From Flavobacteriales bacterium (GTDB lineage Bacteria > Bacteroidota > Bacteroidia > Flavobacteriales_E > Vicingaceae), in assembly GCA_020853105.1 (NCBI GenBank), contig JADYZM010000011.1:1-60479 (forward strand): a DNA stretch of 60,479 nucleotides, written 5' to 3'. Below are positions 46,598 through 54,980 of this stretch, one piece after another. A program made the translations under genes and the position numbers. Every line of letters starts with the position of its first letter. Position 1 is the first letter of the stretch. The notes under the pieces were generated by a model, which was given only the letters and a program-made list of their open reading frames with translations, was not told the DNA's origin and searched no databases.

Positions 46598-46640
46598 CAA
46601 AAACTCCTGTATCTATAAGTTTATAGATACAGGAGTTTCA
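46598..46640 (-). terminator. Terminator after rpmA
   Basis: A perfect 18-bp inverted repeat: AAACTCCTGTATCTATAA at 46601-46618 and its exact complement at 46621-46638, separated by 2 bp. On the minus strand, T-rich sequence follows. Unusually long and perfect. Confidence 0.85.
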
Positions 46641-46657
46641 ACTATTTTGTATTAAAC

Positions 46658-46921
46658 TTACGCTTCAGTTATAGGATCAACAGAAACATACGATCTGTTG
46701 TCTTTTTTCTTACGAAAAGATACGATTCCATCAACAAGAGCAAATAATGTATGGTCTTTACCAATACCTACATTTTCACCGGGGTGATGTTTTGTTCCTC
46801 TTTGACGAACAATGATATTTCCTGCAATTGCAGCTTGTCCACCAAAAATTTTAACACCTAATCGTTTACTTTCTGATTCTCTACCGTTTTTCGAACTACC
46901 GGCTCCTTTCTTATGTGCCAT
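46658..46921 (-). CDS. rpmA: 50S ribosomal protein L27
   Basis: Ribosomal protein L27 of 87 residues, with the conserved N-terminus [16 protein letters not shown] that reaches the peptidyl-transferase centre and the core [22 protein letters not shown]. No N-terminal cleavage leader of the Firmicutes type. It follows rplU by 41 bp, the standard pair. Confidence 0.97.
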   Translation of the reverse strand: MAHKKGAGSSKNGRESESKRLGVKIFGGQAAIAGNIIVRQRGTKHHPGENVGIGKDHTLFALVDGIVSFRKKKDNRSYVSVDPITEA

Positions 46922-46962
46922 GTTATTAAGTTTTTATTGAGTTGCATTACAACCCAATTTAG

Positions 46963-47382
46963 TTATTCTTCAGTTTTTGTTTCTTTTTTTGCTTTTGGAG
47001 CTGCTGCCTTTTTTACAGGAGCTGCTTCTTCGCTAACTTCAGTTTTGGTTTCAGCTTTTTTAGCTGCACCTTTTTCAGAAATAGCCTCAATTTTAATTTG
47101 AGTTAAATACTGACGGTGACCATTTTCTTTTTGGTAACCTTTTCTTCTTTTCTTTTTAAAGACAAGCACTTTGTCGCCTTTAAGGTGTTCTAGTACCTTT
47201 GCGGTAACACTAGCACCTGCTACAACTGGGGCGCCTACGTTCACTTTTCCGTCATTATCGATTAAAAGAACTTTATCGAAAGTGATTTTTGCACCTTCTT
47301 TGTCTTCTAAACGATGTACAAAAAGCCGTTGGTCTTTTTCAACTTTAAATTGTTGCCCTGCTATTTCAACTATTGCGTACAT
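46963..47382 (-). CDS. rplU: 50S ribosomal protein L21
   Basis: Ribosomal protein L21 of 139 residues, about 35 longer than the usual ~103. The core has [14 protein letters not shown] and [21 protein letters not shown]. The extra C-terminus (from about 105) is Ala/Lys/Glu-rich and probably disordered. First gene of rplU-rpmA, with a well-formed promoter upstream. Confidence 0.95.
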   Translation of the reverse strand: MYAIVEIAGQQFKVEKDQRLFVHRLEDKEGAKITFDKVLLIDNDGKVNVGAPVVAGASVTAKVLEHLKGDKVLVFKKKRRKGYQKENGHRQYLTQIKIEAISEKGAAKKAETKTEVSEEAAPVKKAAAPKAKKETKTEE

Positions 47383-47413
47383 TTTTTATAATTTTTTAAT
47401 TTTTTAAAGGCTG

Positions 47414-47444
47414 CAAACTTAATTATAATTTTTTACATTTTCAA
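47414..47444 (-). promoter_or_regulatory. Promoter of rplU-rpmA
   Basis: On the minus strand TTG (47444-47442) is followed after exactly 20 bp by TAAGTTTG (47421-47414), matching the Bacteroidota -33/-7 consensus. The start codon is 31 bp downstream. Confidence 0.65.
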
Positions 47445-47464
47445 CAAACTGCATAAATTAAGTT

Positions 47465-49810
47465 CTAAAAAGTAAAACTCATACCAAAACTTGGAAGTAT
47501 TGGTAATTGATAAACTTTGTTTCCGGTAACTCTATCTAAGTAAAAGATGTTCTCTCTGTTGTAAGCGTTTGTTACACTTCCACTCAATTCCAGTTCGGTG
47601 TTTTTACCCAATACAAATGTTCTTTTTAAGGTTAAATCTAACCTGTGGTAATAGGGTAATCTGCCATTGTTATAATCAGCATAGGCAATTTCAAGTGTTC
47701 CGTTAGCTGTTGTTGGATCTTGGTCTATTGAACTAAAGTTTAAACCTTCATAAAATCCCTGAGTTTGAGTAAATGGAAATCCGGAGCCTAAGTTCCAGCG
47801 AGCATTAAATTCCCAGTTTAAGTTTTTACCGAATGTATAAGCGGCAACAAGATTTACATTATGTCTTCTGTCAAATACGGGGTTATATTCAGTTACTCCG
47901 TCCCAACGGTTAATTTTACTGATTGAATACGTTGACCAAATGTTTAGATGTGTTGATGTGTATTTTAAGCTAAAATCAATTCCATAAGCATCACCGGTTT
48001 CAATAATATAATCTTTTTTCAAAATATCCGGTTCACTCGAGAAGTCTGCATTATCCGGATAAATTTTATTCCTGTTGGTATTTGTTAGCTGTGTGAATGC
48101 TTTGTAATATGCTTCAGTGTTTACTGTAACAGAGCGATTGATATCAAATTCAAATCCGAAAACTGCATGATTCGCTTTTTGTAGGCGTGAAGTGATTTCT
48201 TCAACATTACCATCTTTGTCTTTTAATTCTTTTTGAAGGTTATCAGGACCGGAAATAAAGCCATAGAACAAGTTTACAATATCTCTATCAGAATTAGCAC
48301 TGATTAGATTTTGAGAATACATTCCTCCTGCCGCTTTAAGTCTCCACCAATCAGTAATATTGTATTTCAAACCTAATCTGGGTTCTGGTGATATTTCAGA
48401 AAGTGAAGCGTAGTATTGAACTCGAACGCTAGGTTCTAAAACTAATTTCTTAATATTCCATTTAAACAACATAAACCCGCCCAATTCAGTAGTGCTTTGT
48501 TTTTGTTGAATAATCAAATCAACCGCATTTGTAAATTCATAATTTGTACTGAGTCCTAAAACATCAATACCATACTTGAACTCATTATCTCCCGAGAACG
48601 ATGTAAAAGTCATTCCGCCGTTAAAACCACCTACATCACTTGTTCTTGGTTTACCATCGGCTTCAATCATATCAATTTTGTATTTTGAGTAAGCAAAAAC
48701 GCCTTCAATTAAAGTTTTAGAAGTTCCCGGAATCAATACAAAGTTTGCTCCACCTCCGTAGGAGTCCCAAGAAATTTTAGATTGGTCGGAAAAATTTACA
48801 TGGTCTTTAAAATTAAATCCAAACAAGCTGGTTTTACTTCCATTTTCACCATTTGCGGTAATTTTTCCATAAATATCGGTAAACCCATAAGGAAGTCCAG
48901 TAGTATCAATACCTCTTGCATTTTTTGAGCTTAGTCCTTTAAAATAGGATTGATAAATTTTAGAGGATTGTTCCAAGTAAGAGTGTTTACCACTAATAAC
49001 AAAAGAGGTGCTTCCTCCACTTTCTGATTTAGCTCTTTTTATAGGTCCTTCAAGCAGAACTTTACCGCCAAAAGTGCTGGCAGAGAGTTTTCCACTCAAT
49101 CTTTTTTTGTTTCCATCTTTGGTTTTTATATCCATAATAGATGAAACCCTGCCACCATATTGTCCGCTAAAGCCACCAGTATATACATCGGCATTTCTCA
49201 TGATATCGGTATCAAAAACCGAAAACAAACCAATGGAGTGAAACGGATTGTAAATAATCATTCCATCTAATAATACTTTATTTTGAACCGGAGAACCTCC
49301 TCGAATGTACAACTGCCCCCCTTGGTCACCGGTGAAAGTAACACCCGGCAGAACTTGTAAATATTGAGCTAAATCGGGTTCGCCACCCACAGATGGCATG
49401 GCTTGAATTTCTTTTGGGGTAACTTTGCTCACCGACATTTTAACTTCGGTTTTATCTTCCATTTTTTCAGCAGAAATATTAAATGTTTCCATCTGAATCA
49501 TCGCCTCTTTTATAAAAAGTTTTTGGTTGATTATTTCATTTCCTTTAATGGTTATTGAAACTTTTGCAGTGTCAAAACCTAATGAGGTAACCATCAAAGT
49601 ATATGAACCGGCAGGAATTTTGGTGATTGAGTAAAATCCATTCACATCAGTAGCTGCCCCTATAGTTGTTCCTTTCAAGAAAACATTGGTAAAAATCATT
49701 GGTTCACCTGTTTTCTCATCATACACAAATCCACGAACTGTTCCTTGTGCAAAAACTAGGGTTGCTACAAAAATAAATCCGACGGTTAAAAGAAGTTTCT
49801 TACAATACAT
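47465..49810 (-). CDS. TonB-dependent receptor
   Basis: Outer-membrane TonB-dependent receptor of 781 residues. The signal peptide (ends VFAQ) is followed by a CarboxypepD_reg-like domain (GTVRGFVYDEKTGEP, about 24-105), a plug domain (QYLQVLPGVTFTGDQGGQLYIRGG) and the barrel ending FGMSFTF with terminal aromatic. Typical of Bacteroidota receptors for siderophores, B12 or polymers; no SusD partner is adjacent, so the ligand is unknown. Confidence 0.92.
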   Translation of the reverse strand: MYCKKLLLTVGFIFVATLVFAQGTVRGFVYDEKTGEPMIFTNVFLKGTTIGAATDVNGFYSITKIPAGSYTLMVTSLGFDTAKVSITIKGNEIINQKLFIKEAMIQMETFNISAEKMEDKTEVKMSVSKVTPKEIQAMPSVGGEPDLAQYLQVLPGVTFTGDQGGQLYIRGGSPVQNKVLLDGMIIYNPFHSIGLFSVFDTDIMRNADVYTGGFSGQYGGRVSSIMDIKTKDGNKKRLSGKLSASTFGGKVLLEGPIKRAKSESGGSTSFVISGKHSYLEQSSKIYQSYFKGLSSKNARGIDTTGLPYGFTDIYGKITANGENGSKTSLFGFNFKDHVNFSDQSKISWDSYGGGANFVLIPGTSKTLIEGVFAYSKYKIDMIEADGKPRTSDVGGFNGGMTFTSFSGDNEFKYGIDVLGLSTNYEFTNAVDLIIQQKQSTTELGGFMLFKWNIKKLVLEPSVRVQYYASLSEISPEPRLGLKYNITDWWRLKAAGGMYSQNLISANSDRDIVNLFYGFISGPDNLQKELKDKDGNVEEITSRLQKANHAVFGFEFDINRSVTVNTEAYYKAFTQLTNTNRNKIYPDNADFSSEPDILKKDYIIETGDAYGIDFSLKYTSTHLNIWSTYSISKINRWDGVTEYNPVFDRRHNVNLVAAYTFGKNLNWEFNARWNLGSGFPFTQTQGFYEGLNFSSIDQDPTTANGTLEIAYADYNNGRLPYYHRLDLTLKRTFVLGKNTELELSGSVTNAYNRENIFYLDRVTGNKVYQLPILPSFGMSFTF

Positions 49811-49957
49811 TTTGAAAAAATTAGTTCACAAATTTATCATTTCGAAATCATTTTTTTAAATTATTAAAAAGTTTGTTTTCTTTAGAAAATTGAAAGTAAA
49901 CTGTTTGTGAATTCAAGGGTTTAGCAAAAAAATGTAATTTAGTTGAAAAATTAAACA

Positions 49958-50257
49958 ATGCTAAGTAACTTTACATCATGGCTAGAATCACACTATCTGG
50001 CTTGCCCATATAAAACTTTTTTTGACATTGATTGTTTAGGCTGTGGAATGCAGCGTTCATTTGTTGAACTGCTTAAAGGAAATTTTGTTGAGAGTTTTAT
50101 GTTATATCCCGCATTAATTCCATTGCTATTTATGTTGCTGTTGCTACCTCTTCATTTGATTTTTAAGTACAAACACGGTGCTTTTTGGTTGAAAAGTCTT
50201 TTTATTTTTAATAGTGTTGTTGTTTTGATAAGTTATGTTATCAGACTTGTTTTATGA
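49958..50257 (+). CDS. DUF2752 membrane protein
   Basis: DUF2752 family protein of 99 residues: CPYKTFFDIDCLGCGMQRSF is the family signature, with conserved cysteines, followed by two transmembrane helices (about 45-70, 78-98). Function unknown. Its stop overlaps the nnr start by 4 bp (ATGA). Confidence 0.85.
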   Translation: MLSNFTSWLESHYLACPYKTFFDIDCLGCGMQRSFVELLKGNFVESFMLYPALIPLLFMLLLLPLHLIFKYKHGAFWLKSLFIFNSVVVLISYVIRLVL

Positions 50258-51759
50258 AAATTTTAAATGCAACCCAAATAAAAGAAGCAGACCGATTTAC
50301 TATCGAAAATGAACCCATTTCTTCTATTGATTTAATGGAGAGAGCTTCAAAGAAATGTGTGGATTGGATTGTAAAAAATTTTGATGCTAATACGGAGTTT
50401 GCTGTTTTTTGTGGCGTTGGAAACAATGGAGGCGATGGATTGGTAATTTCCAGGTTACTTTCAGAAGCAAATTATTCTCTTCAAATTTTTATCGTTGAAT
50501 TTTCAAGTAAATATTCCGACGATTTTGCTCAGAATTTAGAAAAATTGAAAAAAACAGGAATACCCTACAAAATACTAAACCTTCTAAACTATACTTTTGA
50601 CCTGCCTTCTAATATTGTAATTATTGATGCAATATTTGGTTCAGGGCTGAATAAGCCGCTTCATGGGTTTGTTTCCAAAATCACAACAGTTATAAATAGA
50701 GCCCAATCAATAATTTCAATTGATATGCCATCGGGTATATTTTGTGAAAATAACGAGGAAAACAATTTAGAAAATGTTGTGAAAGCAACCTATACTCTCA
50801 CTTTTCAACAGCCTAAATTAGCAATGATGTTTCCTTGTTACGCAACTTGTTTTGGTGAAATTCAACTATTAGATATTGGGTTAAAAAAGGAATATTTAAA
50901 ACAAGTAAACACGCCTTATTATTTTACAACAAAAGAATCAGTTAGCTCATTTATGCACATTCGACAGAAATTTTCACACAAGGGTACTTTTGGACATTCT
51001 TTGTTGATTGCCGGGAGTAAAGGGAAAATGGGAGCTGCACTTTTGTCAGCAAAATCATGCTTGAGAACCGGGGCAGGATTAGCAACCCTTCTCGTTCCAA
51101 AATGTGGAGTAACTATTGTACAAACAGCATTGCCTGAAGCGATGTGTATTTCAGATGAGAAAAATAATTTTATTTCTTCAATACCTGAAGTTGATAAATA
51201 CAATGCAATAGGTGTTGGTCCGGGTATCGGAACTCAAAAATCTACTCAAAATGCGTTAAAGCTGTTGATTCAGAATTCCAAAATACCTTTGGTAATAGAT
51301 GCTGATGCTTTAAACATCCTATCCGAAAACAAAACATGGTTGGCTTTTCTACCTCCAAACAGTGTTTTGACACCACACCCGAAAGAATTTCAACGAATTG
51401 TTGGAAAATGGGAAAGCGATGAACAACGATTACGACTACAGCAAGAACTTGCCGTTAAAAACCAATTGGTAGTAGTTCTAAAAGGTGCCTACACTTCAAT
51501 TGCTTTGCCAAACGGCGAAATTCATTTCAACAGTTCCGGAAATGCCGGAATGGCTACAGCCGGAAGTGGCGATGTTTTAACAGGGATTATAACTTCATTA
51601 GTTGCCCAAGGATATGCAATGGATATTGCCTCAATATTTGGGGTTTATTTACATGGGGTAGCCGGAGATTTTGCTAAAGAAAAAATAGGCGAACCCTCTA
51701 TGATTGCATCAGATATTATAGAAAATATACCTTTAGCTTTCGGTTGGATAAATTCCTAG
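50254..51759 (+). CDS. nnr: Bifunctional NAD(P)H-hydrate repair enzyme
   Basis: Two-domain enzyme of 501 residues. The N-terminal YjeF_N epimerase (VGNNGGDGLVISRLL near 55) interconverts R/S-NAD(P)HX, and the C-terminal ADP/ATP-dependent dehydratase (AGSKGKMGAALLSAKSC; VGPGIGT; DADALN; TPHPKEF; AGSGDVLTG) restores NAD(P)H. Both domains are complete. Coupled to DUF2752 by a 4-bp overlap. Confidence 0.95.
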   Translation: MKILNATQIKEADRFTIENEPISSIDLMERASKKCVDWIVKNFDANTEFAVFCGVGNNGGDGLVISRLLSEANYSLQIFIVEFSSKYSDDFAQNLEKLKKTGIPYKILNLLNYTFDLPSNIVIIDAIFGSGLNKPLHGFVSKITTVINRAQSIISIDMPSGIFCENNEENNLENVVKATYTLTFQQPKLAMMFPCYATCFGEIQLLDIGLKKEYLKQVNTPYYFTTKESVSSFMHIRQKFSHKGTFGHSLLIAGSKGKMGAALLSAKSCLRTGAGLATLLVPKCGVTIVQTALPEAMCISDEKNNFISSIPEVDKYNAIGVGPGIGTQKSTQNALKLLIQNSKIPLVIDADALNILSENKTWLAFLPPNSVLTPHPKEFQRIVGKWESDEQRLRLQQELAVKNQLVVVLKGAYTSIALPNGEIHFNSSGNAGMATAGSGDVLTGIITSLVAQGYAMDIASIFGVYLHGVAGDFAKEKIGEPSMIASDIIENIPLAFGWINS

Positions 51760-51792
51760 ATTTATTAAAAAAAAATATTATTAATTACTTTT

Positions 51793-51809
51793 TGATGTTG
51801 ATAACATCA
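51793..51809. promoter_or_regulatory. Palindrome upstream of DUF5606 gene
   Basis: Perfect arms TGATGTT and AACATCA with a 3-bp spacer, 53 bp before the DUF5606 start and 24 bp upstream of a TAGATTTG -7-like box at 51833-51840. No T-run follows, so an operator is more likely than a terminator. Confidence 0.4.
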
Positions 51810-51862
51810 TGATAACTGAATAAAAAATTACGTAGATTTGTCCGCGTATCAAATAATTAAAT

Positions 51863-52420
51863 ATGAATTTAAAATCTATCATTTCAATTACCGGAAAGCC
51901 GGGTTTATTTAAAATTATTTCACAAACAAAAAATGGCTTTGTTGTTGAATCATTAACCGATGGTAAAAAAATGCCAATTTATGCGTCTGACAAAGTAAGT
52001 GCATTAGAAGATATTAGCATTTATACCACTGAAGAAGACATGCCCCTTATTGAAGTTTTTGCAAAATTATACGACCACACCGCTGGAAAAATAGCAGTTG
52101 ACCACAATGCAAATCCAGAAGAACACAGATCTTTTTTGTCTAAAGTAGTTCCTACTTTTGACCAATCAAGAGTATATAATTCAGATTTAAAAAAATTATT
52201 CTTGTGGTTTAATATTTTAATTAAATCAGACTATATAAAAAATCAAAAAAAGGAAGAAAAATCAGCCAAAGCCGAAAACACCGACGATAAAAAGAAAGCT
52301 GATGATAAAAAACAATCAGTCCAAAAGCCTGCAAAAGCAGTTAAAACAGCTTCTACACCCAAAACATCATCTGCAAAAGCAGTAGTTAGAAAATCGGGAG
52401 GTTCAAAACGTAACGGCTAA
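51863..52420 (+). CDS. DUF5606 protein with basic tail
   Basis: DUF5606 family protein of 185 residues, specific to Bacteroidota. The N-terminal 125 residues carry the domain (ISITGKPGLFKIISQTKNGFVVESL), and the last 60 are Lys/Ala/Ser/Pro-rich, like a histone H1 tail (KKADDKKQSVQKPAKAVK). Function unknown; a nucleic-acid-linked role is a guess from the tail. Confidence 0.9.
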   Translation: MNLKSIISITGKPGLFKIISQTKNGFVVESLTDGKKMPIYASDKVSALEDISIYTTEEDMPLIEVFAKLYDHTAGKIAVDHNANPEEHRSFLSKVVPTFDQSRVYNSDLKKLFLWFNILIKSDYIKNQKKEEKSAKAENTDDKKKADDKKQSVQKPAKAVKTASTPKTSSAKAVVRKSGGSKRNG

Positions 52421-52439
52421 CAATATTTATATGTATTTG

Positions 52440-52478
52440 AGCTGAATAATTGCAGAAATGCTTTATTCAGCTTTTTTT
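52440..52478 (+). terminator. Terminator after DUF5606
   Basis: Stem AGCTGAATAA (52440-52449) with its exact complement at 52463-52472, followed by seven T. Confidence 0.88.
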
Positions 52479-52494
52479 ATTTAAAACTAAAAAA

Positions 52495-54219
52495 ATGAAA
52501 ATCCCAACCAAACCACAAAGAAAGTTTGTTTCTGAAAATTTAGTAATCGACTCTTGGCTCAAGCTGGAAAGCTATTTTGAAGATTTAAAAAATAGAAAAA
52601 TTGAGAATGTTGAGCAATTGAAAATTTGGTTGAAAGACCGTAGTGAGTTAGAAGCAGTTTTAGAAGAAGATATGGCTTGGAGATATATTAAAATGAACAT
52701 CGACACAACCAATTCTAGTCTAACAGAAAGTTTTTCATTTTTTATCAATGAAATTGAACCTAAAATTGCACCCTATACAAATGAATTTAATTTAAAACTA
52801 ACAAACTCGCCTTTTGTTAATCAACTAAACGGAAGTGGGTATGATATTTTTTTGAGAGGTATAAAAAAGCAAATCGAAATTTTTAGAGAAGAAAATATTC
52901 CTTTAAACACTAAGCTTTCAGAAGAATCACAAAAATATGGTGCTATTACAGCCTCTATGACCATTCAATACGAAGGAAAAGAACAAACTCTGCAACAAGC
53001 TTCAAACTATTTAAAAAATACAAATAGAGCTATTCGTGAAGAAGTTTTTTACTTGATAAACAACAGAAGAATACAAGACGAAAATAAACTAAACACATTG
53101 TTTTCATCTTTAGTTAAGCTCAGAAACCAAGTTGCAAAAAATGCTGGTTTTAAAAACTACAGAGATTATATGTTTGCATCGTTAGGAAGATTTGATTATA
53201 CCCCACAAGATTGTTTTGACTTTCATAATGCAATTGAAAAAGAAGTAGTACCGGTTACCAACGGATTTGATACTGATAAAAAGCATAAATTGGGGCTAGA
53301 CTCTCTCAAACCATGGGACACTTCCGTTGATTCATCTGGAAAAGAAGCCCTCAAACCATATAAAGGAGCTGATGAGTTGATTGAAAAAACCATTTCTGCA
53401 TTCAACAAGCTGAATCCCTATTTTGGTGAATGCTTATCAATTATGAACGAAATGAAACATTTAGACTTGGAATCCAAAAAAGGAAAGGCTCCCGGTGGCT
53501 TTAATTATCCTCTACACGAAATTGGTGTTCCATTTATTTATATGAACTCTGTTGACTCTCAGCGAGACTTAGTTACTATGGTTCACGAAGGAGGTCATGC
53601 TGTTCATTCATTTCTTACACGTGAATTAGAGATTACCGGTTTTAAAGACACACCCTCTGAGGTAGCTGAGTTGGCATCTATGAGTATGGAGCTATTATCT
53701 ATGGATTTTTGGAATGAGTTTTATAAAAACCCTGAAGAATTAAAAAGAGCAAAAATTGAACAACTGGAAAAAGCCTTGGAAACGCTCCCGTGGGTGGCTT
53801 CAATTGATAAATTTCAGCATTGGATATACGAAAATCCGGAATTTACAACTGAAGAACTTTATGCACAATGGAACGAAATAATGAAATCGTTTGGTAGCAA
53901 CCAAGTTGACTGGAAGGGTTGTGAAAAAATGCAATCCGTTTTGTGGCAAAAGCAACTTCATTTGTTTGAAGTACCTTTTTACTATATTGAGTACGGAATG
54001 GCTCAACTTGGAGCGTTTGCAGTCTGGAGAAACTACAAGCAAAACCCTCAAAAAGCAATAGAACAATACATTAATGCACTAAAACTCGGGTACACCAAAT
54101 CCATTAAAGAAATATATAAAACTGCAGGAATTGAATTTAACTTTTCTCAGGAATATATTAAGGAATTAGTAGATTTTGTTAAAATAGAATTGGATAAAAT
54201 AGCTAACAATCGAAGCTAA
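52495..54219 (+). CDS. M3 family oligoendopeptidase
   Basis: M3-family metallopeptidase (oligoendopeptidase F-like) of 574 residues degrading short peptides in the cytosol. The zinc site is HEGGH at 364-368 in MVHEGGHAVHSF with the third ligand in TPSEVAELASM. ATG 52495 was preferred because the upstream in-frame ATG lies inside the preceding terminator. Its stop overlaps that of the convergent response regulator. Confidence 0.92.
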   Translation: MKIPTKPQRKFVSENLVIDSWLKLESYFEDLKNRKIENVEQLKIWLKDRSELEAVLEEDMAWRYIKMNIDTTNSSLTESFSFFINEIEPKIAPYTNEFNLKLTNSPFVNQLNGSGYDIFLRGIKKQIEIFREENIPLNTKLSEESQKYGAITASMTIQYEGKEQTLQQASNYLKNTNRAIREEVFYLINNRRIQDENKLNTLFSSLVKLRNQVAKNAGFKNYRDYMFASLGRFDYTPQDCFDFHNAIEKEVVPVTNGFDTDKKHKLGLDSLKPWDTSVDSSGKEALKPYKGADELIEKTISAFNKLNPYFGECLSIMNEMKHLDLESKKGKAPGGFNYPLHEIGVPFIYMNSVDSQRDLVTMVHEGGHAVHSFLTRELEITGFKDTPSEVAELASMSMELLSMDFWNEFYKNPEELKRAKIEQLEKALETLPWVASIDKFQHWIYENPEFTTEELYAQWNEIMKSFGSNQVDWKGCEKMQSVLWQKQLHLFEVPFYYIEYGMAQLGAFAVWRNYKQNPQKAIEQYINALKLGYTKSIKEIYKTAGIEFNFSQEYIKELVDFVKIELDKIANNRS

Positions 54220-54839
54220 ATAATTTTTTCTTTGAAAGCGTAGATTACTATTCCGGCGGTATTTTTAATCCCCAACTTTGCCATTATATTTTTTCTGTGT
54301 GTGTTTACTGTGTGAGTGCTCAAACATAATGTATCAGCAATTTCTTTGTTGGTCAGCCCATCGCTTATCATTTTAATAATTTCTATTTCTCTTTCGGATA
54401 ACGAAGAACCAGCACACCCCATGGTTTTGTCCGAATTTTCTGCCAAAATATCAATTACCTGACCGCAATAAAACTGTTTTCCGTTAAAAGTATCATCTAT
54501 TGCTTCCAAAATTTCAGGCTTTTGGCAATCATCGAGCAAATAGCTATCTACACCTGATTTTAACGCTTTTTGAATCGTTTGTTTGGATAAAGACTCAGTT
54601 ATGGCAATTATTTTTGATGTTTTGTATTGCTTTCGAATGTCAGAAATAAAATCAACACCAAAAGTTGGTTGCGAAAAGTCAACAACAACTATATCCGGAA
54701 AATATTTTTTTGACGACAAATAAAAACTCTCTTTGCTATCTACTATACCCAAAACCCTATTGCCCGGTTTGCTTTGCAAAATGGTTTTAAGCCCTTCTCC
54801 GGCTATCATATTGTTATTGGCAACAAGGATATCTATCAT
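54216..54839 (-). CDS. Atypical NarL-type response regulator
   Basis: Response regulator of 207 residues: a receiver (1-118) and a LuxR-type helix-turn-helix (LSEREIEIIKMISDGLTNKEIADTLCLSTHTVNTHRK, about 142-180). The phospho-acceptor position D54 is kept (VVVDFSQP). But the acidic pair is Asn-Asn (ILVANNN, residues 8-9), and the switch Lys is replaced by Asp (YLLDD instead of YLLKD). No histidine kinase is nearby. It is probably a phosphorylation-independent regulator. The DNA-binding domain looks functional. Confidence 0.88.
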   Translation of the reverse strand: MIDILVANNNMIAGEGLKTILQSKPGNRVLGIVDSKESFYLSSKKYFPDIVVVDFSQPTFGVDFISDIRKQYKTSKIIAITESLSKQTIQKALKSGVDSYLLDDCQKPEILEAIDDTFNGKQFYCGQVIDILAENSDKTMGCAGSSLSEREIEIIKMISDGLTNKEIADTLCLSTHTVNTHRKNIMAKLGIKNTAGIVIYAFKEKII

Positions 54840-54930
54840 AATCTTTTTATTTAGATTAATTCTAAATAATATTCAAAATTAATGAGAAATATTTTTTAAA
54901 CTCAAATTTTACGTCTCAAAAAAACAACAT

Positions 54931-54961
54931 TTGGTTAAAAAGTGAATAATCAGTAAATTTA
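54931..54961 (+). promoter_or_regulatory. Promoter of adhesin-PorP operon
   Basis: TTG (54931-54933), spacer of exactly 20 bp, then TAAATTTA (54954-54961), one mismatch from TAnnTTTG. The start codon is 19 bp downstream. Confidence 0.5.
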
Positions 54962-54980
54962 CTAAGCGAAAAAAAAGCTT

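Noticed and set aside
46568..46600. TACATTTG with TTG upstream of serS
   Set aside because: The spacer is 22 bp and overlaps the rpmA terminator region, so it was not listed as a promoter.
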